Origin: Euonymus europaeus
Taxonomy: Eukaryota > Streptophyta > Magnoliopsida > Celastrales > Celastraceae
Assembly: GCA_963580455.1 (NCBI GenBank)
Contig: OY756968.1
Span: forward strand, 22,599,996 to 22,663,995
Direction of reading: 5' to 3'
Length of the DNA: 64,000 bases
In this document: positions 1 to 9,650 of the stretch, one piece after another
How the letters are laid out: every line of letters begins with the position of its first letter
How positions within the stretch are numbered: the first letter of the stretch is position 1
The notes under the pieces: generated by a model
Databases searched by the model: none
Told to the model about the DNA's origin: nothing
What the model saw: the letters and a program-made list of their open reading frames with translations, nothing else
Program-made: the position numbers and the translations under genes

Positions 1-136
1 TGCTGGTGGAAAAATGAAAAATTTAGGTATCTTGGTGATGCCGGAGTCTACAAGTCCTTTAACACCAGCTTTTGTTGCATCAAACTCCTTCACATCCATG
101 GTTGATTTGTCTTGGACACAAGGAAGGACTTCCATG
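1..136 (-). CDS. 2-oxoglutarate/Fe(II) dioxygenase, N-terminal fragment (gene runs off the left edge)
   Basis: Only about 45 N-terminal codons are in the window, read leftward from an ATG at 136. The encoded start (MEVLPC..., FDATKAGVKGLVDSGITKIP) is nearly the same as that of the complete dioxygenase gene starting at 7578. The 5' flank also matches that gene's flank, so this is a tandem paralogue. The KAGVKGLVDSGITKIP block is typical of the 'ACC oxidase homolog' DOXC branch of plant 2-ODDs. Those enzymes are soluble oxidases of specialised metabolism, and the substrate cannot be predicted here. Catalytic residues lie outside the window, so whether the gene is functional is unknown. Confidence 0.85.
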
Positions 137-760
137 CTAGCAATTTTGATTAGGAAGCGATGATAAGCTGCAGCTGTTAGTTGCTTATATTAATCGCAAG
201 CGCAGATGTTCACGTTGACACAGTTGATTTTTCAAAAAAAGGGCATCAATGGACACAGAAGAGGAGACTTTTGAGCTAGCACATATAACAACAATGGATG
301 GATCTTTGAAGAGTTATTCACAATATCACTTAAGGCCGAGGAACACTGTTTATTCTCTTGGATTTTTCAACGACCAAATATATAATTATATGCAACGACA
401 AATATATCATTTGCAAACCTGTTTTGAGAAGTGATGTCAGCGACACACGAATAAAAGATATGAGAGAGAAGTGAGAACTCCCCACGAAAGGTTTGCCAAC
501 TCATGAATATTTCTAATTCCATAAAGGCTAGAATGAGCTTAATGAAGGGGAATTTGTAAGCCTAACCTTAATGAAATCCAAAAATTGGGCCACACTGGAT
601 CAATTCGGCCTGCTAAACTTTCAACAATTTTCTTTTGGGCTTCCCTATATTTTATTTCTTGCATTTCTTCCCATAGAGTCCTCTTTTGGGCTGCTCCTTT
701 ATAGGTTGATCTATATTCCTAGCGGTAATGCTGGTTAAAGAAGGATCTTGGTAAGGGTAC
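1..760. repeat. Left copy of the dioxygenase tandem duplication (gene start plus upstream flank)
   Basis: Patches of 1-760 match 7440-8560 in the same order and orientation. They are the coding start and 5' UTR (1-186 with 7440-7625), a block around 244-480 (with 7713-7970), the GGGCC-rich stretch near 585-620 (with 8393-8425) and the GGTTAAAGAA stretch near 730 (with 8537). Divergence and small indels show an old duplication. Confidence 0.75.
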
Positions 761-1503
761 CAAAATCGATTCCCAAACCAAAGCGTAACTTATTTACGAA
801 ATATTTGAATATTTAGATTTATATTAATTTAAAATTTTTGATATTCTTAATCGATCATATCTATACTGGTTTAAAGTCGAATAATAATTCAATCCGGATA
901 AGTGTGGGATAATTAAATCAGATTTTTTTTTCTTTATTAAAAATCTACTTTCATGTAAAATTATATTTTGATTTAAGAGTGAGTACTCAAGCAAAAGTCC
1001 CCCTCAAAAGTTAAAAATTAAACTCAAATATTTTGTTTATTTTCGTTTACTTTTCAATAAATAGCCATAATATTTTTTTTGGGGCCTTTGGCCTATTTCT
1101 TATAAATTTTTAAGTCCACCACTAATCAAATATTTGCTTTAAAGATTACTTTCTAAATTCGTCGTGGTTTGTCACCTCTACATCTTTGGAACATACATCG
1201 GTAGATTTGTGTGAGGATAACTTGTATATAGATGCAAGCCTCCCTTAACATTGTAGTCAAGTTTTGGGGCATAGCGTTGAGCTTGGTTACAATCGACCCA
1301 CGTGCACACATACGTGGGAGACCGGTTGGATTTGATTGTGGGTTAAGGTTTTTTGGGCCCATATTTATAACAACACCAGCCTTAAGTTGATTGTATGATC
1401 AGTAGCCGAAGTGCCTTACATGTCTATATGTACTATGCTTTTAAAGCCAAAAGAATGTGGTTCATGAACAAAACAAAAAAGAAGAAGCAGATATCAATAA
1501 AAA
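761..1503. other. Gene-free stretch
   Basis: AT-rich sequence with no exon or repeat structure that I can support. A short patch near 1371-1385 resembles sequence near 8598 and probably belongs to the same dioxygenase-flank duplication. Confidence 0.4.
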
Positions 1504-1641
1504 TGGATGTCAAATAGATGCTAGATGGGCACCAAGAGAAGCTCATGGCAAGAAGACAAAAAGACAAGAAAAATAAGATACTGAAGTTGCTAAACACATA
1601 TATACTTGCATATATGTTTGTTGTCGGAATAGGCAATTTTT
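1504..1641. repeat. First unit of a diverged direct repeat, interrupted by the LINE
   Basis: The sequence around 1504-1625 (ATGGAT..., GATGC.AGAT, CACCAAGA, GCTCATG.CAAGAAGACAAA, CATATATGTT.GTTGT) recurs at about 5450-5575 right after the LINE. Without the LINE the two would form a tandem pair of about 140 bp. The 3' end of this unit holds the LINE target site. Confidence 0.65.
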
Positions 1642-4600
1642 TTTTTTTTTTTTTTTGATAAAACGGCTAAGCCACAGAATATATTGAAAACAAACCTCAC
1701 CAATGGCGGAGGAAAACCAATGAACAATAGAAAGCCTTCAAGAAGAAGACAAGGATCAAGACAAAAAGATAAAATAAAACAAAACAACCAGCAAAGCCAA
1801 ACCAGAAGCAAACATTGCTTTATACAACCGATTTTAAAACCTCATGACCATATCAGACTGTCTGCCTACCCCATTCTTGGCTAGTAAATCAGCCACAAAA
1901 TTTTCCTCTCTTAGAATATGTCTTATTTCTACATTTACCAGCTGCAACTTGATGGCGTCGATTGAGTTGGAGATTTGCCTGTACTTCCATGGGCTATCAT
2001 CACCATCCACCGACCAAGCTAAAGCACTTCTAGAGTCTGTCTCAATAATAATTTTCCTCTGAAAATTGTCAACACTCCTCATCCAATCCAAAGATAAAAC
2101 CAAAGCCTTCAATATTGCTCTGAACTCTGCCTCATTAGAGTCAGCTATACCAATGCTACAAGAAAACACACAGAGATACGATCCTGAATCATCCCTTAGA
2201 ACTCCTCCAATTCCAGCGGCCCCAGGTTTCCCCATTGCTGAGCCGTCAACATTCCATTTGAAATATCCAGTAGGCGGATTGGACCATTGTAGATTTCTGT
2301 TCCGCATCCCAAGGTTAACAGATTTCCAAGACTTCACCACCTCAGATGATTGCTCAAGTTGCCAGCCATGATATGGGAATTTGGTATTCAAGTAGGACAA
2401 CCAGCAATACAACCTTGAGAAAATGAGTGAAGGAATTGCAGCCCAATTAACCATAATATTTTTGAAAATTAAATCATTACGCACCTTCCAAATTGTCCAT
2501 ACAGTGACATAAAAGAGCATCCCCCAAACCTTCTTCTGCAGCCCACCTTTTACTGAGCTACACCAATGCTGAAAAAGATCCCAGATACTATTCGGTTGAC
2601 ACCAACAAACACCCCACCATTGCATGAGATGATACCATAGAGAAGCTGGGCCAGTGCAATGGCAAAACAAATGATTAATGTTTTCAGGAGAGTTTGAGCA
2701 AAAGGGGCATATATTATCAACAAGGTGTATCACTCCAATATCAGCCAATCTTTCCCTCGTATTAATTTTTTTTTGTAGCAAGAGCCATGCAAATATCTCT
2801 ACTCTTGGAGGCACGAAACCCTTCCACACTTTTGCTAGAGCAGTGATACCATTTATCGGAATGGAGGTGGAAATTAACTTATCATATAATGATTTCACAG
2901 TGAAATTACCTTTCAGAGTGTAGGTCCACACCAATTTGTCAGGCTTTGAGGGGCAGAAAACTATAGTATTTATATATTGCAGCAATTGATCAACTGATTG
3001 TTGCTCCCACATGAATAAACGTCTCCTCCATCTGAATCTCCATTCCCACCTGTTTGCAATCCATTCACCCATACCAGTTATCACTTCATTTTTCTGGAGA
3101 GAGATATTAAACAATCTGCCAAACAGCATAGATAGTGATGAATCTCCAACCCACTTATCCAACCAGAAAAAAGTACGACTACCATTTCCAACCATCCTTC
3201 TAAAACCATTAGCCGAAGCACATCTCAAACTCTGCTCATGCTCCACAAAAGGGTCATAAATATTTTTCCATACTTGAGATGCATTTGATGCTACTGGAAG
3301 AACATTAAAATCATATCCAAGTCCCCCATATTTTTCTTGGATCACTCTCCTCCACAAAGCTCCTTCCTCCGTTTTAAATCTCCAAGACCACTTGAATAGT
3401 AAAGCCAGGTTCCTACAATGGATATCACCCACACCTAAACCACCAAAAGCCTTGGGCAAAATCACTTTGCTCCAGCGAACACAATGAATTTTCCTCTTTT
3501 CGACATAATTTCCCCACAAAAAGTTTCGTTGCAGCCTATCTAACTGTTTCAAGATGGTGGCTGGGATCTTGAATATAGACATATAAAGCAGGGGGAGACT
3601 TGCAAGAGCAGATTTAATCAGAGTTAATCGGCCTCCCATTGATAACATACTTCCCTTCCAAGTTGCAAGCCTCTCTTTAAATTTTTCCACCATCGGCGCC
3701 CATGTCTTACTTCGCTTGACATTTGCACCTAGCGGCAAACCCAAATATTTAATTGGTAGTGATTCCAGCTGAAAGTAGTATTTCAAAGCCCAATGATCTA
3801 GCCTCTCTTGAGATATACCAACTCCAACAAGAGAACTTTTGTGAAAATTGACTCGCAAACCAGATATCAAATGAAAGCACCTCATTATGTTCTTCACTGC
3901 ATTTAAAGACTGTTCGTTTCCTTTACAAAACACCAGTGTGTCATCGGCATACTGTAAATGCGAGACAGTGAAATCACTTCTATTTTTCAGAGACACCCCC
4001 TCTAGCAAACCCACCCTCTCAGCCTGTGAAAACAGTTGATGGAGCCCCTCTGCTGCTATGATAAACAAAAACGGGGATATGGGATCACCTTGTCTAATTC
4101 CCCGTTGTAGATGAAATTCTTTTGATGGACAACCATTAACCAGAATAGACACTGATGCTGAGGACATACATTCCAGCATCCACCAACGCCATTTAATACC
4201 AAAACCCATCTTCAACATTACATGATTCAAATACTGCCAACTGATGGAATCAAATGCTCTCTCCATGTCCAGTTTCATTAGGAAACCCTCAATCCGATTT
4301 TTCTTCATAGAATGAACCACTTCATTTGCAACCAAGACACTATCAAGCAATTGTCTACCCTTAACAAAGGCTGTTTGGGAATCACTAATAATTGTGGGCA
4401 AAATTTTCTTTAGCCGAGCCGCCAGAATTTTTGAGATGATTTTATATAGACTATTGAGCAGGCTAATTGGCCGAAAAGAAGAAAGCTTGCATGCGCCTTT
4501 CACTTTAGGGATAAGTGTAATGAAGGAAGAGTTCAGCCCATGCGGAAGCTTTCCTGAGGCATAGAAGTCGAAGACCATCTGATAGATATCCTCCTGAATA

Positions 4601-5428
4601 ATGTTCCAAGCTTTCTTGATAAAAGTAAAATTGAAGCCATCAGGCCCTGGGGCCTTTGAACCCTCACAATTCCACACTGCATCCTTCACTTCTTGTCGTG
4701 TGAAAGGTTCTTCCATAGATAAAGCTGTTTGACTTGAAATGGATTTAAATTCTAAACCATCCCATTGGAAAGAGCATACCCCAGGATCTTTAAACTGATT
4801 CTGAAAATGTGACAGCACCTCAGCCCTAATATCTTCTGGTTGAGTAAGCAGACCCCTATCCGATCTTAAACATTTAATCATGTTGGAGTGCCCCCGAATA
4901 CATGCTGAAGAATGGAAATATTTTGTATTTCTATCTCCCTCTGCTATCCATCTAATTCTGGATTTTTGTCTCCACAAAGACTCAAGTTTCTTGCTTTCTT
5001 TCCAAAGCTGATTTTTTAACCCATTGACAGTTTGCAGTTCCCCCTCAGATAGTGCATGATTTTCTCCAACTGTATCCCATCCATCTATTTCATTTTCCAG
5101 CTTTTTTATCTTCACCTCAACATTTCCGAAGACCTCTTTATTCCAGATTTGTAATAAGGATAATAGCACCTTAAATTTATGTAGCATCGACCTATTAACT
5201 GAGTTAGCAGATATTTCAAACCAGAAAACTTGAAGTACCGTGGTAAACGTTGGATCCATCCACCAACAGTCTTGTACTCTGAAAGGCCTTGGGCCCCAAT
5301 TCACAATTCCTGCCTCAACATGTAATGGAGAGTGATCCGAAAAACCCCTCGATAAACCCCATAATTTAAGCCCTGGGAACGCAGAGATGCAATCTACTGA
5401 GACGAAAACTCGGTCAATTTAAGCCCTG
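1637..5428 (-). mobile_element. Young L1-type LINE, 5'-truncated in the endonuclease domain, with 16-bp TSD
   Basis: The element reads right to left. Its poly(A) tail appears as 20 T at 1637-1656, followed by a LINE 3' UTR (GATAAAACGG..., GGCGGAGGAA) that resembles the other LINE tails in this window. The sequence GGAATAGGCAATTTTT occurs at 1626-1641 and again at 5429-5444, which is a perfect 16-bp target-site duplication. The ORF2 reading frame is intact to the truncation point. The perfect TSD and open frame point to a recent insertion. The 5' truncation leaves only the last part of the APE endonuclease domain. Confidence 0.93.
1834..5419 (-). CDS. LINE ORF2 (partial endonuclease, reverse transcriptase, zf-RVT, RNase H)
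   Basis: This is a retrotransposon polyprotein, not a host gene. The frame is open from the 5' junction to a stop at 1834, about 1195 codons. In order it encodes the end of the APE-like endonuclease (DRVFVS... and catalytic SDHSP, about 5322-5415), a reverse transcriptase (FMKLDMERAFDSISW, GIRQGDPISPFLF, and the catalytic YADD at 3940-3951), a zf-RVT Cys/His region (CPFCSNSPENINHLFCHC), and a C-terminal RNase H domain (NVDGSAMGKPGAAGIGG, NEAEFRAI, ETDSRSAL, FVADLLAK). The RNase H domain is typical of plant L1 elements. There is no in-frame stop. It lacks most of the endonuclease and any ORF1, so it is probably not autonomous. The apparent start at 5304 is a GTG inside the frame; the true start was lost with the 5' end. 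Confidence 0.92.
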
Positions 5429-5449
5429 GGAATAGGCAATTTTTATATG

Positions 5450-5590
5450 ATGGATTTCACGTTGATGCCAGATAGCCACCAAGAAGAGATGCTCATGACA
5501 AGAAGACAAAGACAACAACAACTAACTACTTAAATACATATGTACTTACATATATGTTGGTTGTTGAAATATGCACTTCACATGATGATC
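5450..5590. repeat. Second unit of the diverged direct repeat flanking the LINE
   Basis: Partner of 1504-1641. The shared blocks (CACCAAGA, GCTCATGACAAGAAGACAAA, CATATATGTTGGTTGTTG) keep the same order. The rest, up to the dioxygenase stop at 6252, shows nothing else that I can support apart from the gene's likely 3' UTR. Confidence 0.6.
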
Positions 5591-6251
5591 CAATTTTGTC
5601 AGTCACTCCAATTGTACTAATTATTAAGAACTAATCAATATTCTTTTAAATGAGCCCAGGCAGATATCATTCAGATTATTGAGGCTTAAAACAATGAAAA
5701 TGACCAACAAGTCCAAAAACTTCAATTAATTAACAAGGCAAAACCTCAAACAAAGAGCAAAACTTCCAACCAGAACCACCACCTAGAGAGAGAATACCAG
5801 AATTAAACAATATTCCTTCAAGGTGGGACTCTAATCAAGACTTCCAACAAGTTAAAAACCCACAAAAATTAGGACCAACTCACCACCAAGCAGAAATATT
5901 GTTCTTGAATACAGAGTCACAGGTCACACACAACTAGTTCTACCAAGAGACACAGGACTCCGATTCACCACTCTGGCACGAAACTGAAAGATGGGCAGAA
6001 TCACTATCTCAGTAATACTAATTAGGATATCGAATGGGAGAAAAATTAGGGGACTGTATGTATATTTTAACTACAACTTTATTCATTTAGACACAGAAAA
6101 GTATATTACAAATATATAAGAGGTACATACAGATATAGGTTCTGAGAATTTAGACAACAGACACCATACATGAGAAACTGAAATTTGTTACATATTTTAG
6201 GTTCCAACATTGTTTCATAAGGCTCCATCACCCAATCCGGCTAGCAATCCC

Positions 6252-7578
6252 TTACACTACTTTAAAAAGTGGAAGGCATGGATTGACAGCTCCTCCATTA
6301 GACCTGTAGCGATCCATGTATTCCTGGACATTAGTTTCTCTGTATATTGGTTCTTGGTCGAATAAAAGCTCCTTTATAGGCCTAACAGGTTTGCTAAGAT
6401 GTGTTGAATCAGGAAACAAGAAGCAACCAACTGACACTCTAGGGCCGGCCTGACTAACTTGAACCCTGTGTTGCACACTTTTGAATTTATCATTGGTGAT
6501 AAGCTACAAAAACAAACACACAGTTAGAGCTACATAAGTATAGTTAGATGTGCAAATATTTAGAATGATTTCTTGCTACCTGCATAAAGTCACCCATGTT
6601 GACAACTAAAGCTCCTTCAACAGGGGACACATCAACCCACATATTTTGATGAAGAACTTGAAGACCACCAACATTGTCCTGCAAAAGTATAGTCATAAAA
6701 TCTGGGTCCGTATGCTTTTGTGAGCCAAGCACCAAGGTTGGGTCAGGGCAGGGCGGGTAATAGTTGCAACGTATCCGTGGATCTTCCATGCATTCCATTT
6801 TTGCAAGATAGTTACTGCTAAGTCCCAGGGCCTCTGAGAGTAGTTCAGATAATGTATTCTTCAGTTCAATAATGTGTCTCACATATTCCGTCACAGCATC
6901 TCTGCAAAGCAAAATTAACCTTAAATCTTAAAGGGTATTGCAAGTCAAATAGCTTATTATAAGGCCATCCCAATCCGAAGCTATGAAAGAAACAAATCCT
7001 CTACTCTAGAAGTGACATAACTACCAAAGGAATACCTTTATCAATCTTTCTCAATACCTGCAAATTTGAGGAAGGGCTGCAGGGTCCACTTTACTAGCAC
7101 CAAAATTGAAGGCCGCGGTATCCATCCAATCTACAGCTCCTTTGCGCTCAAAGAGATCAACATTGGAATAATACCTTATTGATTTCTTAGAATCGCGTGA
7201 GTACAGCTGCTTCTTCACCTCATTGGGTTGCTCATGAAATCTTCGCGCAGCAGCAATCATCTCATCCAAGACACTAATTGGAATCCCATGACTGATCAAT
7301 TGAAAGGCGCCCCATTTTTCTGATGCTTCACGTATTTCATCAATTATATCCTTCCTTCTATGGCTTTCAAAGCCTGCTAGGTCTATAAGTGGAACACGGA
7401 GGCTCATATGACTGGCCGTGCAAGATGAATTCTCCATTGTTTGCGCTGGTAGACGAACGAAAAATTTAGGCACCTTTGTGATGCCAGAGTCTACAAGTCC
7501 TTTAACACCAGCTTTTGTTGCATCAAACTCCTTCATGTCCATACATGATTTGTTGTTAACACAAGGACTGACCTCCAT
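6252..7578 (-). CDS. 2-oxoglutarate/Fe(II)-dependent dioxygenase, 'ACC oxidase homolog' type
   Basis: Three exons join in frame: 7058-7578, 6580-6901 and 6252-6503, all with GT-AG introns. They give 364 aa, the usual length for the family. The N-terminal DIOX_N domain (MSLRVPLIDLAGF..., KWGAFQLISHGIP) is followed by the jelly-roll 2OG-Fe(II) domain. The iron ligands are present: HTD at H237/D239, and H293 in VQHRV. The 2-oxoglutarate-binding R-x-S is at R303/S305 (GPRVSVG). The NYYPPCPDP block is also typical. Enzymes of this branch hydroxylate or desaturate specialised metabolites in the cytosol. The substrate is not predictable, and despite the family name it is unlikely to be a true ACC oxidase. 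A paralogue begins at 136 upstream in a head-to-tail array, with the LINE inserted between them. Confidence 0.93.
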
Positions 7579-8560
7579 GCTGGCAATTTTGATTAGGAAT
7601 CAAGGGATAAGCTGCAGCTGCTAGTTGCATATATCATTCACAATCGCGCATTATATAAAAGGAATAGGCAGATGTTTACATTGACAAAGTTAATTTTTTC
7701 AGAAAAAAGGCCCTCAATGGGCAGAAAAGTCCAAGACTTTGAGCTACTTTTTTTTTTAATCAAATATAGCAATAAAGTATGAATCTTTGAAGAGTTATTC
7801 ACAATATCACTTACGGTAGAGGAACATACTGTTTATTCTCTTGGGTTTTTCAACAACCAAATATATAATTATTTGCAAAGACAGATACATGTTTGCAAAC
7901 CTGTTGTGAGAAGTGATGCGAGCAACACATGAATAAAAGATTGTGACAACTCCACATGAAAGGTTTGCCAACTCATGAGCTGCCAAGGTGTTGATATCTC
8001 ACCGTATTGGAAAATGTATACACCATGTGATGCATATGGTTGAGGCAATTGATCGAACATCTGGAGTTCGACGCGCAAACTCGACCAAATTAGCAGCACA
8101 AAGCGGAAATTCTGTACAATCAAGTAACTGGAACACAATTGTCCACTTTAGTATTGATTACTGACCTGACCCTAGTAAAGCACCCAAAACTCAAAACGAT
8201 TACAACAGAACCCAATTTTTCCTTCTACAACTGAATGACTGATAACCCTTAGACTCCAACTAAACAGTCAAACAGAATACATGGATTTTCTTCCTTCTTC
8301 ATTCACTGCACTTTTTTTCCTTTTTCATTTACTGAGTTTGGTTCAAGGCTAGCTCTATAAAGTATAAACACTCTAGATTTTTCATGTACAAAATTGGGCC
8401 GCATTGGATCAATTGGGCCTGTTAAACACTCTAGATTTTTTTTGGACTTCTCTATATTTCTTGTTTTCCTTCCCAGGAGTATTCTTGTGGGCTGCTCCTT
8501 TGTTGGGGTGATCTGTATTTCTTGTGTTTCTTCCCATGTTGGTTAAAGAAAGGGATCTCG
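7440..8560. repeat. Right copy of the dioxygenase tandem duplication
   Basis: Matches 1-760 in patches (see that entry). Compared with the left copy it carries an extra poly(T)-AATCAA segment near 7747-7765. Nothing else that I can support as a gene lies between 7579 and 8892. Confidence 0.7.
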
Positions 8561-8892
8561 CCATCTTGGTGATGTCTGAGGCCACTTCTCCTTAACACCA
8601 GCCTCAAGGTTTTTTTTTTTTCATCACATCACACATGCAAACGCACATATATGCTATCTGCAGAATTTGAAACCTGCATTGTAAAAAAGTCCCACGTCGG
8701 AAGAGGTGAGACATTTCTCACCCCTCACTACTAACAAGGCGTTTTCCAAGATTTGGTAAGTTAGGTTTAACCCACTTGCCAACTTTATGAGAAACAAAGT
8801 CATAAGGCCTTGATATATCCATGTGAATCGAATAATTCATATATGGACCCGATGTGTTTAAAAAATCGGACAAACTAAATTGAACAATATTA

Positions 8893-9222
8893 GGGAAAAG
8901 TTAGGGTTTGCACCCTGAACTTTCATGAAAGTATCAATTTGCACCCTGAACTTTTAAACGTATCAGAACACACCTCCAACTTCTATTTCAGTATACCGTT
9001 GCACCTTCTGTGGTATTACCGTCCATTTTTGCTGAGTTGGCACATTTTTATTGACGTGGCATTTTGTTTTCATTTTCTTAAATCATGAAAATGCTTATGT
9101 GTTATCCATACACCCGAGGTGCAACGGTAATATCACAGAAGGTGCAACGGTAAACTGAAATGGAAGTTGAAGGTGCGTTCTGATACGTTTAAAAGTTCAG
9201 GGTGCAAACCCTAACTTTTCCC
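8893..9222. mobile_element. Mutator-like foldback/MITE element (330 bp) with 9-bp TSD
   Basis: The outer ends are inverted copies, beginning GGGAAAAGTTAGGGTTTGCA and continuing for about 120 nt on each arm. The central loop is AT-rich, about 95 nt. ACAATATTA occurs directly outside both ends (8884-8892 and 9223-9231), a perfect 9-bp target-site duplication. Long terminal inverted repeats with a 9-bp TSD are the signature of Mutator-superfamily elements. The left arm has an internal 31-nt repeat of TTTGCACCCTGAACTT that the right arm lacks. No transposase is encoded, so the element is non-autonomous. Confidence 0.85.
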
Positions 9223-9650
9223 ACAATATTATTATGACGTGTAGAAATTACAATATGATATCCGAGCAAGGTTGCTCAGTCCAATTAGACTTAGATATTG
9301 TTCTGTACCCTTTTCCCTAAGTACAACGAATACAAGTATTGAATTTCTTTCTTATTTTCAGAAAAAGTTCGCATGAAAATATTTAACAAAGCAATAGTAC
9401 TGTCTTCAAAGTCAGAATCCAAGCCTCCACCATGTAAAGGAGTAGAGATAACATTACCGAAACTACCACAGACAAATAGTTGTGTTGACTTTTCAAGTAA
9501 AGAAAATATAAAATCGAGAAATCGATACAGAGTATATCCACCTTAATAACAGGAAGAAAACTGGATCAGTTTCATACAAAACAATACAATAGAAGAGATC
9601 CAGTAACTCCTTATCATCGTGAAGTTCCCCCTACTGATACCAATTGGTTT

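Noticed and set aside
2066..2371. 101-codon plus-strand ORF
   Set aside because: Antisense of the LINE RNase H region.
5302..5304. Start codon of the LINE ORF
   Set aside because: The codon is GTG, inside a frame that continues 5' through the endonuclease SDH motif; it is not a real start.
7869..8138. 89-codon minus-strand ORF upstream of the dioxygenase gene
   Set aside because: It lies in the duplicated upstream flank. No frame gives a recognisable domain and the left copy does not preserve it.
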